Shown here piece after piece: positions 44,354-57,610 of a DNA stretch of 64,000 nt. The translations under genes were made by a program, and so were the position numbers. The stretch is from Impatiens glandulifera (Eukaryota > Streptophyta > Magnoliopsida > Ericales > Balsaminaceae). The notes below the pieces were generated by a model, which saw nothing but the letters and a program-made list of their open reading frames with translations, did no database searches and had not been told where the DNA came from. Where the stretch lies: assembly GCF_907164915.1 (NCBI RefSeq), contig NC_061864.1:22416616-22480615 (forward strand). The letters are read 5' to 3'. Within the stretch, counting starts at the first letter, position 1. The number at the start of each line of letters is the position of its first letter.

Positions 44354-44950
44354 ATGGGTGAAGAAGGAACTAACAATCCTGTCCTCGACGGAATCGCCGC
44401 CGTGGTCGGCGAACACATTCTGTTCGGAGGCAAATCATGTAGACCTAATAGTAGTACTAGTGTTGTGTCTGATAATGAGCCGGGACAGAAGAACTACAGA
44501 GGAGTAAGGAAGAGGCCGTGGGGGCGGTGGTCGGCGGAGATAAGGGACAGGATTGGTCGGTGTCGTCACTGGCTTGGAACATTCGATACGGCTGAGGAAG
44601 CGGCACGTGCTTATGATTCGGCGGCTAGAAGGCTGAGGGGATCTAAGGCGAGGACTAATTTCGAGATCCCATCTGTTCTTCCGTTGATCACTTGTAGTTC
44701 GTCGGATGGGGATGATCAGATGATTAACGGCGGGAGGAAAAGGTCGCGCGGCGGGAGTAATAATAAGAAGAAGAAAAATGTGAGGAAATGTGCGGTGGTG
44801 ACATCGGTGGCGCAGCTTTTTAGCGGTTGTGTTCCGGCGGGGATTGGTTCTTTTTCCGGTGATCAGATGGTGGTGAATAGTGGTGGGGAGAAGAAGAATA
44901 AGGGGCCGGGGTTAATGGAGATTGACTTGAATCTTGGTTTTCATCTTTAA
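44354..44950 (+). CDS. AP2/ERF transcription factor with C-terminal EAR-like motif
   Basis: Intronless, 198 residues from ATG 44354 (context ACAACAATGGG, close to the plant optimum). The in-frame ATG at 44327 would add nine residues and is in a weaker context very near the predicted transcription start. One AP2 domain spans about residues 47-104: [19 protein letters not shown], then [20 protein letters not shown] and [12 protein letters not shown]. Ala and Asp at the diagnostic places in SAEIRD point to the ERF rather than the DREB class, so GCC-box binding is expected. The [14 protein letters not shown] wording is close to the LEAFY PETIOLE/FZP type, but subgroup is unsure. A basic run ([15 protein letters not shown]) may be a nuclear signal. 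The end [10 protein letters not shown] is an EAR-like repression motif. Confidence 0.9.
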   Translation: MGEEGTNNPVLDGIAAVVGEHILFGGKSCRPNSSTSVVSDNEPGQKNYRGVRKRPWGRWSAEIRDRIGRCRHWLGTFDTAEEAARAYDSAARRLRGSKARTNFEIPSVLPLITCSSSDGDDQMINGGRKRSRGGSNNKKKKNVRKCAVVTSVAQLFSGCVPAGIGSFSGDQMVVNSGGEKKNKGPGLMEIDLNLGFHL

Positions 44951-47900
44951 ATTACTGTTATAATATATATATGTATTTTGTGTTATGACATGTTTAATTA
45001 ATGGGGTTTAGTTTAGCAATATATCTGCATGTAACATGAACTAATGATCCATGATGATGATGAATATTGACGATCATGTAATGAATGATATGATTACTTT
45101 TGGGGGATTTTTAATTACTGTTTACTTAACAGTGTAATGAAATTTACTTTTACCTTTTATGAGTTTGTTTGATGTTGGGTTATTAAGGTATTTATTGGGT
45201 TTTTTATTTAAGAAAAAAAAAGATTTTGAGAGGTAAATAATTTAATAATTTTAAAGATTTAAAATTAATTGATATATAATTATAAAATATAAAAAAATAA
45301 TAATTTAAAATTAAATAAATTTAATATAATGATAAAATAAAAAATAATAATTAATATTTGATTTGATGAAAATATTATTTAAATAATTTAAATAAATTAA
45401 ACATTTGGATTTTATATAAAATATATATATATATATATTTAAAATAAAATAAAATACATTGTTTAATAAATAATTTAAATTTATGTAAGAAAATTAATTA
45501 AAATATATTTTTTATTTAAAATTTAATAAAAATAAAAATATTTTAGTACTTTTATTAAAAGACAAACAATTATATGATTAGACATATTTTTTTAAAACTT
45601 AAAAAATTCAAAATAATTTAAATTACTCAATATCAAGCAAAGTATAAGTATAGTATTTGAAAATAGTATTCATATATTAATGATAAAATAATTTTAATTT
45701 TTTTAATTAAATGATATTTTAGTTATAGTTTAGTTATTCTAGTTGAATAATTTATCAAATTCTTAACTCTAAATAAAAATTAAATTATTTGAGTCTTTAA
45801 TTTATTAAAATTATTATAATATATTTTATATTTAAATTTAATACAAATAAATAATTAAAATTATTATTTTAGTATAAATTGAATAATTGCAAGATAAATT
45901 TTGATTTAAGGAAATTTGAAAAAAAATATAAATTATTTTATTTTTTTATTATTGAGTTATTTTAATTTTTAATTGATATTTAATTTGTCACATTTATTTT
46001 TTTTAGAAAACACTTTTATCACTTAGATGATTTGAGTTTTTTTTATTAATTTATTATATAATTGAATGATTGAACCATCTAAAATAAATTAGATATACAA
46101 TGGTTTCTTACTTTTTTTTTCGTTAAAACAAAAAGCAAACATCAAATTAGCTAATTAGAAAAAAAATATTATAAATTAAACAGTAATAATGAATAGAGAT
46201 TAAGTATAGTTAATTAGCTCACACTTTTCTTCAATTTAAAAAAATAAATTATGAATGTCATGTTTACATGCAAAAATATAATGTAATAAAAATTCTATAA
46301 AATGTATTTGAAATATTATTAAACTTACATAACAATAAATTGTATCATGTATTACTTTAATAAATTATTTTGATTCTTATAACAAGTAATTAATTGTGTT
46401 ATGGAATTGGTTAAGAAATAATAAATAAAAGAATTGGTATATAGATATTTTATTCTCCCATATAATATTAAAAAGAGAAAATCTTTCTGACAAATACTGC
46501 TGAGAAAAAGACTACTGTGTGAGTGAGTGATGCCTTTCAGTTCAACGTCGATTGGGACTTGATGCTTTTTGCTTGCTTGCTTGTCTCTCATTTGCGATCT
46601 TTTTTTTCAATCTCAAATTTTAATTTATTAAGTATTTTATCAATTTAAATGATATATATATATATGGTTAATTTAACGTTTAATAAATATTTTATGAAAT
46701 TATTCCACTTTATATATATATAGTTTAGTTCAAAATATTAACTTACTAAAATAAAAAAATATCGATTTAATATTTTTTAACATCTTAAATTTAAAAAAAA
46801 TATTATCAATTGAAAATTTAATTGTGTTTTAAATGATAAAATAATAAATTATTTTATTTAAAAAAACATTAAAAAAATAAAAATTGAAATTACAATTCAA
46901 CCTAAAAATAATGGAATTGAGAGCTATAAAATTACACTGTATTTTATTGTAATTTTAATTTTAATTCTTAATATAAAAGTGTCTACCAAACTTAAGCATT
47001 ATAATTGAACCTTTTAATTCCAATTTTAATATCAATTCCAAAGTTACCAAATACACCAAACAAACATTATCATCTCCTCAAAATTCACCACCAGTAGTTA
47101 TTTAAATAACCTAAATTGAACAAAGTCATAATTGATTTTTGATAAAAAAAAATATATTTTTTTAGGAAATAAGCTCAATATATGTTGTTAGCAATTGTTT
47201 AGTAGATTTTTCTATTGAAATCCATGATAGCTTAAAAGATTCTTACCAAAGAGCTTTAAAAAGTGTTATTATTTATGTTAATTAATATTTGACATGAATG
47301 TTAAATTTTTCATTATAATATTTGAAATTTAGATTCTCTTTTAGTTTGGTTGAGATTATTATGAACGTTTTGGTTGTTTTATATATCCAATTCTTTAATA
47401 AAAGTATTGTAAGATCTTACTTCTTGAGGAAGAAAAAAGGCTGGGTTTCGAGCAAGGGTGACTGAACACTAATAAACCGAGGGATAAAGTAATTCGACTT
47501 ATTCACTTCTAACTCATGAATACTTGGAATCCATATTATACCAGGAGATATCCCAACTTGACGCGATTCTGCTTAAATGTTTGTAATATTATAGTTTCTA
47601 ACCATTTTAGAATAGATTAGACAACACCGTTAAACTTAATTTAATCATTTGTTTTTTTAGAGCTAGGTCTTTCTTTTTATAATTTACACATTTATAAAAT
47701 CATAACAAATAAAATCTCTAGATTTTATTTTTTAGTGTAGGAAACTAAAATAACACTGACAACCATGATTTTATTTTTATTTGAGGTGTTTTAATTGATA
47801 ATCGAACTTTTGACATTTAATTTCTTAAGAAAACTTTTGATACTTGCTACCTTAGTGGATATAAGAAACTGAAAAATAATAAACTCTCACCCTATTTAAA

Positions 47901-48860
47901 AAGATTTATCATAAAATTCGTGAATTGGGTATATAAAATATTAATAATTAGAAAATTGACTATGCTCTGAAAAAAAGAAATTAAAATAGAGATACAATAA
48001 TACACTGTGTTTAAATGAAATAAAAAGACAATGAATAAAAATATCATTCACGTCAACTTAACCAACTCATCGATCCGATAATCTCACCCATAATATTATT
48101 TGATCATTTTTTGTTTATTTGTTAACCTACTCTTTTATCCCTTTTGTCCAGCGACAAAAGAATGTGAATATCCTTAGACCCCAAACTCTGTGGGTCCTTG
48201 GTAAGGTTCAAACCCGTCAGACGGAAAATTCTGCTTCTCTGATTAAAAAAAAACTTTTTACATTGCAAATAAATAAAGAAAAGTTGGATTTGATAAAAAA
48301 AAAATCTAAACAAACAATTATTTTTAATAACATGATTAATTTTTCTTATAATTAATTTTATTAGGGCCAAACATAGTTTGGCTTAACCAAAATCTAAAAT
48401 ATTAATTTGGGTAAGTTAATTTGGTTTGAGTTGAATTTAGGTTGGGTTGAATTTGGGTTGAATTTATTTCAGACTAGATTAGGGTTACTCAAATTATCTA
48501 AATTAATTTAATTTAATTATCTCTTATCAATCTAATATAACTAACTATCTTCCGACTTCAATATATGTTCTTAATTTTCACTACATTAATCTCCAATTAC
48601 AATCAAACCAAAAATAAATAAAATTTTAAAATTCATAATTAATAATATATTTATTAATTATAATCTATTCATAAAGAAATTATATATTATTATTGTTTTA
48701 AAACTCTTTAATGACTTAGTTTGTTTATGAAAATAAAGAGTTTATTAGATTTTAGACTTTGTTTAGTAAGAATTATTTAAATATTATTTATATAATCCAT
48801 ATTAATCTCACATATTATTTCTTCAACTAATTTATAATTAAAATATCAAAATCATTTTAA
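44951..48860. other. AT-rich intergenic region
   Basis: No supported gene. TA runs near 45420 and 46645. A 79-codon minus frame at 46352-46591 and two overlapping frames at 48119-48370 look random. The stretch 48120-48240 is less AT-rich and has AAGGTTCAAACCCG, reminiscent of a Pol III B box, without a clear A box. Confidence 0.5.
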
Positions 48861-48879
48861 ACAAATCAAGATTATATTA

Positions 48880-49290
48880 AACAGATAAAAAAATGTATAA
48901 TAATTTCAAAGACGTATTAGACGGAACAAAAGACAACTTAAACGGATCGAAAATGTTAAATATGTCACAAGTGTATTAAACAAGCCAAAATGTGCCAAAA
49001 ATGCGTTCAACGTGTCAAAATGTATGAAACAGATTTAAACGAGTTACATGCTTATTAAAACTAAAAATGTATTAAACGAGTCAAAATAAGTCAAACAATT
49101 TAAAATGAATCAAATTTTAGTTAAACGTGTTAAAAACATATTGAATAAGTCAAAACGTAGTAAATGATATAAAATGAATTAAATAATTGTTAAACGGATC
49201 AAAATGTGTTAATCGGGATAAAATCGTGTTAACTAGGATAAAAACGTGTTAAATGTTAAAATAAGTCAAAAACATAATAAATGTGTTACA
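48880..49290. repeat. Degenerate short-period repeat
   Basis: Many diverged copies of a unit of about 20-30 bases with the sense TTAAACGAGTCAAAATGTG (for example at 48957, 49055, 49080, 49195, 49215). Flanked on both sides by GGTTGAATTTGGGTTGAAT-like strings (48435-48465 and 49360-49380). Confidence 0.6.
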
Positions 49291-50400
49291 AACTAAAATT
49301 TAAATTGGGATTACCCAACCCATACTTAGCTCGTATTATTTGTTAATATGGATTGAATAAATTTAATTTGGGTTGAATATGAATATGAATTAGGTAATAT
49401 GGGTTGGATTTATGCATGTGAATGGCTTGTTTGATGAATGAGTTATTTGTATAAAGTTTGTATTTTTTTTTTCAAATAATCTATGTTTGATGGAATTGGT
49501 AAAAACTAGGTTTTTAATTTTTTTTTTCTTTCAATTATACCTTCCTCTCTATTCTATAGATGAATAATAACTTTGTAAATAAAATAATTTAATTTATATT
49601 AAATTAAAATTTAAAATAGAATAAAAAAATATTTAAAAAGTTATAAATATTGTTAATATTAATTTTTATTAATACATAAATAAAAATTAAAATAAATAAT
49701 TTTTTATAAATCACTCCACTATTATAATTTAAATATTATATAAGATAATATAGTATATTATAATTTTATTTATATTGTGTATATTTTTATTTAATATACA
49801 ATATTTATATGAAATAAATTTGATAAAATAATAATAAAAAATTAAACAAGTTTATTATAATATTTATTTAGAATAATTGTTTAAACTTAGTTTATATAAA
49901 AAAAATCAAATAATTTTTTTATAAATATTTAATTTAAATGAGATATGTATATAAATTAATTAATATTTTTTATTTAAATATATTTAACTTTATTTCTAGT
50001 ATAATTGTTTATTTAAACTATTTAAAATTTAAATGTTATATTAGATATATAATTTTATTTTTATTTTGAATTTATTTTATTTAATATAATGTTTTAAAAT
50101 GAAATAAGTTATTAATTTATTTTATATGAAAATAAATTTTATAATGCAATCCAATAAATATAAGATATATATATTAATATTATTTTTTAATAATATAAAA
50201 TAAAATATTTAAGTAAAGAATAATTTTGATATTTTAATTAATAAAAATGATTAATTTATCCCAATAAATCTAAATGATCAAACAAGTCCTTTACTTCAAA
50301 AATATTTAACAAAAGTGATTGTAACCAATAAAACTTTAAAAAAACGTTCATGATAAAAAAAATTCATAGTAAATTGGGTAGAATAAAAGTTTAGGGTTAA
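49291..50400. other. AT-rich intergenic region before DOT2
   Basis: No gene or strong repeat visible; composition becomes balanced only at about 50500, where the DOT2 leader begins. Confidence 0.5.
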
Positions 50401-50519
50401 ATGAATAGAACTTACAACTTTTAAGGACAATTTAGGCTTATTTTCGCAATTGTTTCCTTTTTCTTTTTGTTCTTGTTGCTAAAATCGTAAATATTGTTTT
50501 AACCCATTTTCCCCCAAAC

Positions 50520-50662
50520 CCTTCCTTTTCCCGATCTTCAGTCTTCTTCCGATAACGAATCTCGCCCGGCGCCGGCTAGTACCTTGGTGCCTGCGCTGAC
50601 CGTCGACGCCGCACAATCGTCCACCTTCTGCCGTGAACCGTCGTCCACTGTCCAGCCTTCAG
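50520..50662 (+). other. Non-coding first exon (5' UTR) of DOT2 gene
   Basis: A GC-rich leader (CGCCCGGCGCCGGCTAGTACC) ends at CAG before GTTAGT at 50663. The intron runs to TTCAG at 51215, just before the coding start. A first intron in the leader is common in plant splicing-factor genes. The 5' limit is estimated. Confidence 0.6.
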
Positions 50663-51220
50663 GTTAGTTCAGTTTTCTTTCTAAAATCCAGCCTAGATTA
50701 TCTATATGTTTGTTTAATTGATTGTGTAATATAAGGAATGAAAACAATTGGATTTTGCTTCTAGCTCTGCCCATTTCCATCCCTCTTTCTATTTCTCTAT
50801 CTGTTGCACTGGAATCAGCAAATGGAGGAAGAATGTATTGGTTTGGTAATAGAAAAGATTATTCAGTGAGATTAGTTCGATAGTTCAACTGGGTTGGATA
50901 GATTAATCGATAGAAGACATTGCATCATTAGTTGTACCACGCAAAACTCTTGAGATGTAACTGGTTGCTTTTAATCCTACTTCATTTCTATGGATATTTT
51001 AAACCCAAATCCTATATATCTAGGTTTCTTAGACTTTAACAATATTATGTAATGTATAGTGTATTTTTTTTGTGAACCTAATATATTGTTATTAAACCTT
51101 GTAATCTCTATGATCATGTGGAAAACATAACATTTGCATTTCCTTTTATGTAACAATTGACAATTTCAAGGCTGTGTGTATTATAAATAAGGTGTTGCAT
51201 TTGTTATAACTTCAGATCAC

Positions 51221-54200
51221 ATGGAGAAGAACAATGAGACGAGGAACCAGGAAGACTCTAGCAGGCGGGAGGATAGGAATAAAAGTAAGAGAAGAGAAGA
51301 TGAGGATATTAGAGGTCGAGAAAGAGAACGATCAAAGAATGTCGATGCTTCTAAAGAAAGAGAGAAAGAAGATCCAAGCGAACATGAAAGAAAAAGGTCC
51401 AAAGATAAAAGGAGGGAGAAAGATCATGACAAATATAGAGATAAAGAATACGAGAAAAGTAAGGGTCACAAAGATGGAGGAAGAGAAAGGGACCTTGAGA
51501 AAGAAGGAGATGAAGAGATTGAGAATGAAAGAGGGAGGGACAAAGATAGGGGAAAAGAAAAAAGTAGAGACAAAGACAGAGAAAGAGAAAGAGAGAAAGA
51601 ACGAGATAGGGGAAGAGATAGAGGTTATGAAAAGGATAGACATAAGCATAAACACCGCGATACTGAAAGGGAAAATGACAAGGATAAATATAGAGATGCA
51701 TCTACAAAGGATAAAAGTAGGGAAAAGGAGAGAGGGGCAGATGAAGATAAAGAGAGGTCCAGAGAAAGAGAAAAGGGTAGTCAAAAACTGAGGGATGAAG
51801 GTCATGACGTCGAAATGAAGTCTGAGAGGGAAGACGTCTTAAAATTGCAAGGTGAAGCTAGTAATATTTCCAAAAATGATGAGGATTTCGTTGTGTCTGG
51901 CAAACAAGAAAAAGTAAAACACAACTTAGATGGAGCACAATCATCACTGGAACAACGCATTTCTAAGTGAGTTTACTTTCCTTTTCATTTATTTATCTTG
52001 TTAATGATGGTAATGTGTGAATTTCTAGAACATTTTTAAGTATGAGAAAACCAGAAATTACCTGAACATCATATAAATTAGTATTTCTAGACATTCCATA
52101 ACTTTTAAAGGTCCAGCTTTTACTTCTATGTTACGTTAAGCACAATATAGACTCTGGACATACCCAAATTAGACTATGCACAAAAATAATGACTGCCCTT
52201 GTCATTACTCATCATTGTGTGTTGTGTCCACCTGGAATAGTTTTTAGTTTTTCTTACAAATTTCTTTTAAATGGTTCCTGTCAAATGATTTATACATCAT
52301 CTGAATTGTATCCCTAGTATGTTTCTATTTTGATGGGTAGCATATTTAGTCAATCCAGTGAGTACTCTACATGATTGCAATTTTTATTTGAGATCTTAGT
52401 GACGTGAACGTTATATATGCTAATTTGACCTAACTTTATCAGGATGAAGGAAGAAAGACTGAAGTCGGAAGGCACTTCTGAAATTTTATCATGGGTTAAC
52501 AGGAGCCGAAAGATTCCAGTGAAAAGGAATTCTGAGAAGGAGAAAGCTTTGATGTTTTCAAGGAATTTTGAGGAGCAGGTTGGTTCGTTATCATATTTTG
52601 ACATTTTCTTGGTTTTCCAAAGTTTTCATTTAGCCTAATGTCTCATTGTACCACTTTTTAGGATGATCTCAATCAAAGGGAGAACGAGGATGGCATTTCT
52701 TCTCAGCGTTCTAATCGTATGCTCCTTTTCTCTCTTAATTATTTTGTTCTATGCTATTTTATATATTTATTTCAGCTCCATGCCCACAATGTGTTGATTG
52801 CAATCTGTGTATAGTCACAGCTATACTAAGTAAATATCAAGAAGAGGAAGGAAATAACAAATTGTTTTGATTTTGTATGTTATAAGTAATAAATGACAAG
52901 TTTTCCTATGAGCCATTGCTTGGAAAAGCAAATTCATGAAGCCTCATTTTAGTTGTACTGTTGTATAATCCAAAGCATTGGAAACTTGGTATAACTGAAA
53001 ACATGCAATGTTAGGTAATGTATTATTAATGTTTCATATTAACACCCGAAAAAACTAGAAGCAACCATGATGTTCTGGTAACTTCAAAGATTAAACTACA
53101 TTGGTAGGAAACAAATTACGGGACAAATTGCTACCATATGTCTAGTTTTCAATAAAGAAAACGGTTCAAAAGATTAATAATACATAAAAGTTATTGCATT
53201 TATACTAAAGACTTCCTGATGAGACTTCTACTCCAGATTTTGGAAATGTCTACCAAATTTTAGTGTTCTTGGTAGTTATTAAGTCTTTTTAAATAAATTT
53301 ACACAGGGAATTATCAAATACCATTTAGTGTTATGCAAACAAGACCCTATTTTGAGGTGACACGAGATTTTCTTTCAGTTCTTCCATTTTGAATTATGTC
53401 TTTCATTAGTATCATTTCTTGATTTTATTTTATTCCGTAGGTATCAAGTTCTTTGAAACTTTACCTTGTCTGAAGGATTGTAGAACTCTGTTTTCTTCTT
53501 TGAAAGAAACTTGTATCAGGACAATAATTTTTTCCTTCAATCTCTTTTACAGATGATCTTGGTGGTGTTAAAGTCCTTCATGGGATTGAAAAAGTAATTC
53601 AGGGTGGTGCGGTTGTTTTAACACTCAAAGATCAGAGCATACTTGCTGATGGTGATATTAATGAAGGTAATTTTTTAGCACGTGGTCTTAAATCAACAGT
53701 TAACATATCAGAAGCATGCAAAAAGTTGTCTCTTTTTGTCATTCTGCTTCTTTGGACACAGGTTCCCTGACTGAAGTGATTTATGTTGTATGTGTCAGAG
53801 TTGGACATGCTTGAAAATGTAGAAATAGGAGAACAGAAGAGAAGAGATGATGCATATAAAGCTGCAAAAAAGAAAACGGGGACATTTGAGGACAAGTAAG
53901 ATTTACTTCAATTATTCTCTGTGTGATTTACCTTTTGCGTTGAACAAGAAGATTTTCAAGTGCATATTGTCTAACAAAAATGTGCTTTGAAAAAAATCTG
54001 TCAAGATTGTCGCTACAGATGCTTTTGCTTGACAAATTCCTGCTTGTTCTGATTTTCAGGTTCAACGACGATCCTGGTGCTGAGAGAAAAATGCTTCCAC
54101 AATATGATGATTCAATAGCAGATGAGGTTATGTTATGCTTTGTCTTGCATTTGCAAAGTGTTACTTTTTTTAGTTATATTCTAATATGAGTTTATAACAG

Positions 54201-57200
54201 GGGGTGACTCTTGATGCTAGTGGGCACTTTACTGGTGATGCAGCAAAGAAACTTGAAGAGGTATTATTTGCTTATCTTTCTGTCAACCAATCTTATTATG
54301 GTTTATTTTTTCAGTGACTTATGCATTACCTGTTCATTTACCAGCTTCGAAAAAGAATTCAAGGAGCATCATCTATGACCCATAATTATGAAGATCTTAA
54401 CTCATCAGGAAAGCTTTCATCAGATTACTATACTACAGATGAAATGCTTCAGTTTAGAAAACCAAAGAAAAAGAAATCAATAAGGAAAAAGGAAAAACTT
54501 GACATAGAGGCTCTTGAAGCAGAAGCTGTCTCTACTGGATTGGGTTCTGGAGATCTTGGTTCACGTAACGATGTGAAAAGAAAGGCTGTCAAAGAGGAAC
54601 GAGAACGATCCGAGGCTGAGATGAAGAGTAATGCATATAAAACTGCTTATGCTAAAGCTGATGAGGCATCTAAGGCGCTAAGGATGGAGCAGACTCTTAC
54701 CATTAAGACAGAGGATGATGATGAGCCACTATTTGGTGATGATGATGAAGATCTTCGTAGATCATTGGAAAGAGCCAGAAAGTTAGCTCTTAAAAAACAA
54801 GATGAGACAGTTGTATCTGGTCCTCAGGCCATTGCTGCTTCCCTTGCCTCATCTGCTGCCCAAATATCAAATGCAGATGACCTGAACCCTGCATCAGGAG
54901 AACCAGAAGAAAACAAGGTTGTCTTTACAGAGATGGAAGAGTTTGTTTGGGGACTTCAGCTTGATGAAGGTATGATTCTCACTTAGTTTCTTTCACAATC
55001 TATACCCCACTTATAAAATAATTCTATATTATGGTGTTATAAAAATGGTTTTTTCTCATACATAGATTAACCTTTAAATACCAGGACATTTAAGGGATAT
55101 AAAAGCAAAAGTAATATAGCCCAAAAGATAAACATATGAGAGGATATAATGAGTTGAATTTCCCAAGCTTCTGCATTTCCTTAATTCTAGTAGGTGATGG
55201 TTGGTTATGTTAGGTGCAAACGTTTAACTGTTTATATAATCAATCTACATCTTGGTTTGCTGATTAAAGAAAATATTATGATTATTAAGTAATTATTTCC
55301 ATTTTAATTTCAGTTCTTTTTCTTTTTATAGTTTAGTCTTTGAAAAAGACAGAACAACTAAATAAGAGACATGCATTAAAAAATGATTAGAGTTGGGTCG
55401 AACTCATAACCTCTTGCTTAAACAACATACACCTTATCCACTCAGCTAAATATTTACATCGTGACTTACTAGTGAGTTTATACAAATTAAAAGTTACACA
55501 AATCACACACAAATTGCATGTGCCACGCATGCTAATTCACCCAGAAAAAAGTGAGATTACGTTGTATTATAAATTCCACAACTTTATCCAGGCATTTTGT
55601 GGTGATACAGTTATGAATAAGGAAAGATTTTAAGGATTGTATATTTAGTAAGTAGCGTAAACCTTCACAGGATGAGAATAACTGGATCAACATCCATAGG
55701 TGAAGATAAGATCTCTAAGGTAAAAATAAGGTTCCTGTTGATGCACATTAATTTTGATCTATTTTCTAGTTCAAATTTTTCGGAGACACTCTTAAATGGT
55801 CCAATAATGCAAATCAACTAGATGATTATGAAAAGAAATGTCTAACTTTGTGCAGAATCCATTACCCACATATTATATCATTAATGATCTTTTGACATAT
55901 GAAGCTTGAGTTAGTATCTTTCCTTGTTTAGGTATTAGAATGGAGAGCTCAAGTGGGTATAATAGTGAGATGAAGAATGGTCAACATCTAAGCCAGTTAG
56001 AACAAAATTGTAGTCGAAGTTTGTAGTGGTAGGAATATGATAGCAATCAAGTTCAGAATAGAAATAGCCCATGTCATATGGTGACTCCAACTTGAAAATA
56101 TTCTGAATTCTGTAATGCTGCTTTTGCTTTGACAGAATCCCATAATACAGATGGTGGTGATGTGTTCATGGAAGAAGATGAGATCCCCAGATCCACTGAT
56201 GTGGAAATGGATGACAAGAAAAACAGTACGACAGAATTAAAAAATGGAAATAAAGACGAACCTGTTAGTGAGGATAAGCAGGAAATATCACCGGATGATA
56301 CCCTACATGAAACTGCAGTTGGAAAAGGATTATCAGGTGCTCTCAAGCTGTTGAAAGATCGTGGAACACTTAAGGAAACTATTGAGTGGGGTGGAAGAAA
56401 CATGGACAAGAAGAAGAGCAAGCTTGTTGGAATCTATGATGCAAATGCACAAAAAGAGATACGAATAGAAAGGACTGACGAATATGGTCGAATTGTAAGT
56501 TCTTGCTTCGCTCAGCTGCTGTTAGTTTTAGTATTTGTCTGTTATTTGATTCTATGTTTAATTACTTGACAGTTGACCCCGAAAGAAGCTTTTCGTCAAC
56601 TTTCACACAAATTCCATGGCAAGGGTCCTGGGAAAATGAAGATAGAAAAGCGGCAGAGGGAATACCAAGAAGAACTGAAAAGGAAGAAAATGAAGAACGA
56701 TGATACGCCTTCACTTTCTGTAGAGAGGATGAGGGAAGCACAATCTCGATTAAAGACGCCATATCTTGTCCTCAGTGGAAACGTTAAGCCAGGGTATACA
56801 TAATCTTTGTTATTTTCCTTTACTTGTTACATCTTAGACCTTGTTTGATGTCTGTTATTTGAGATTAATTTCAAATAACTCACTAACTCACTGTCCAATC
56901 AACACTTTACTCAATAACCTTGATCAAACAAGGCCTCACAACTATTTTCTTCTCTGATTTTGTTTTTCCTAAAAATATTCCCATCTGTGTTTTCTCAGGC
57001 AAACCAGCGATCCTCAAAGTGGGTTTGCTACAGTTGAAAAGAACCTTCAAGGGAGCCTGACCCCCATGCTCGGAGATCGGAAGGTAAAAACAACTGAAAA
57101 CAAAACAAAATTTTGCCTCTTTTTATTCTCAGAAAAAGGTTTTGCTTATTTGTATTGTTCACTTCTTTTTTTAGGTTGAACACTTCCTTGGAATACGCAA

Positions 57201-57246
57201 GGCAGATGTTGGTGATATGGGTCCTCCAAAGAATCCAAGGACATAA
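51221..57246 (+). CDS. DOT2: SART-1 family protein DOT2/MDF (U4/U6.U5 tri-snRNP-associated protein 1)
   Basis: Twelve coding exons: 51221-51966, 52443-52578, 52662-52716, 53553-53666, 53799-53895, 54060-54126, 54201-54260, 54345-54969, 56136-56494, 56573-56793, 56999-57083, 57175-57246. All use GT-AG introns and sum to 2637 bases, 878 residues. Residues 1-195 are a low-complexity Arg/Asp/Glu/Lys-rich region typical of spliceosomal proteins. The SART-1 part follows: LSWVNRSRKIPVKRN, GGVKVLHGIEKVIQGG, TLKDQSIL, KFNDDPGAERKMLPQYDD, KKKKSIRKKEKLD, LTPKEAFRQLSHKFHGKGPG, and the C-terminal block SGFATVEKNLQGSLTPMLGD, then RKVEHFLGIRK. In animals and yeast this protein helps build the tri-snRNP; in Arabidopsis DOT2/MDF is needed for splicing and meristem function. 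The protein acts in the nucleus. No defect seen. Confidence 0.95.
55385..55460 (-). repeat. tRNA-derived SINE-like fragment in DOT2 intron
   Basis: The minus strand carries TAGCTGAGTGGATAAGGTGT, whose first 11 bases fit the Pol III A box TRGYNNARNGG exactly. After about 30 bases comes GAGTTCGACCC, a near B box. The cloverleaf of a functional tRNA cannot be drawn. It lies in the 1166-base intron between exons 54345-54969 and 56136-56494. SINE limits are unclear. Confidence 0.6.
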
Positions 57247-57610
57247 AATCTTAGTATTTCAGTAAATCTTGTTTTCCGATTCTCTTTAACTGTTGCAGAA
57301 GGCTGAACTGGTGGATATGTGTATTGTTTTTTTTGTTACTTGTGATAATGTTACATTTGGGATAAAGGATATGATATGAAGTTTCAGGATTTTTGTTTTA
57401 GATAAGTGTTTTTATCACACCTCATTCTGGGTTAGTTTCGAGAATTGTAAATCACACAAAACTAGTGAGTAATTGTTGAACTTCATAAATTTTAAAATGT
57501 ATTAGATAAACAACACAACGGTAGAGTATTTTCAAATGTGAATCTTATTTTTGTACAAGCAAAATACACACTGTTCTTCTTTTTCAGAGGCTGTATATTC
57601 ATGCATTGTT
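57247..57610. other. Shared 3' zone of DOT2 and saposin-like gene
   Basis: 364 bases separate the two stop codons of convergent genes. Both 3' UTRs must lie here or overlap. Confidence 0.7.

Noticed and set aside
46352..46591. 79-codon minus-strand frame
   Set aside because: AT-rich chance frame with no recognisable domain or start context.
48119..48370. Overlapping 78- and 82-codon frames, and a possible SINE because of AAGGTTCAAACCCG
   Set aside because: Frames are chance; the B-box-like string has no matching A box at the right distance, so a SINE is not supported.
51217..51805. Minus-strand frames of 61-157 codons rich in Phe, Ser and Leu
   Set aside because: Antisense shadow of the Arg/Glu/Lys-rich first coding exon of DOT2.
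55385..55460. A tRNA gene
   Set aside because: A and B boxes are present, but the arms do not form a cloverleaf and no proper acceptor stem is found; SINE-like origin fits better.
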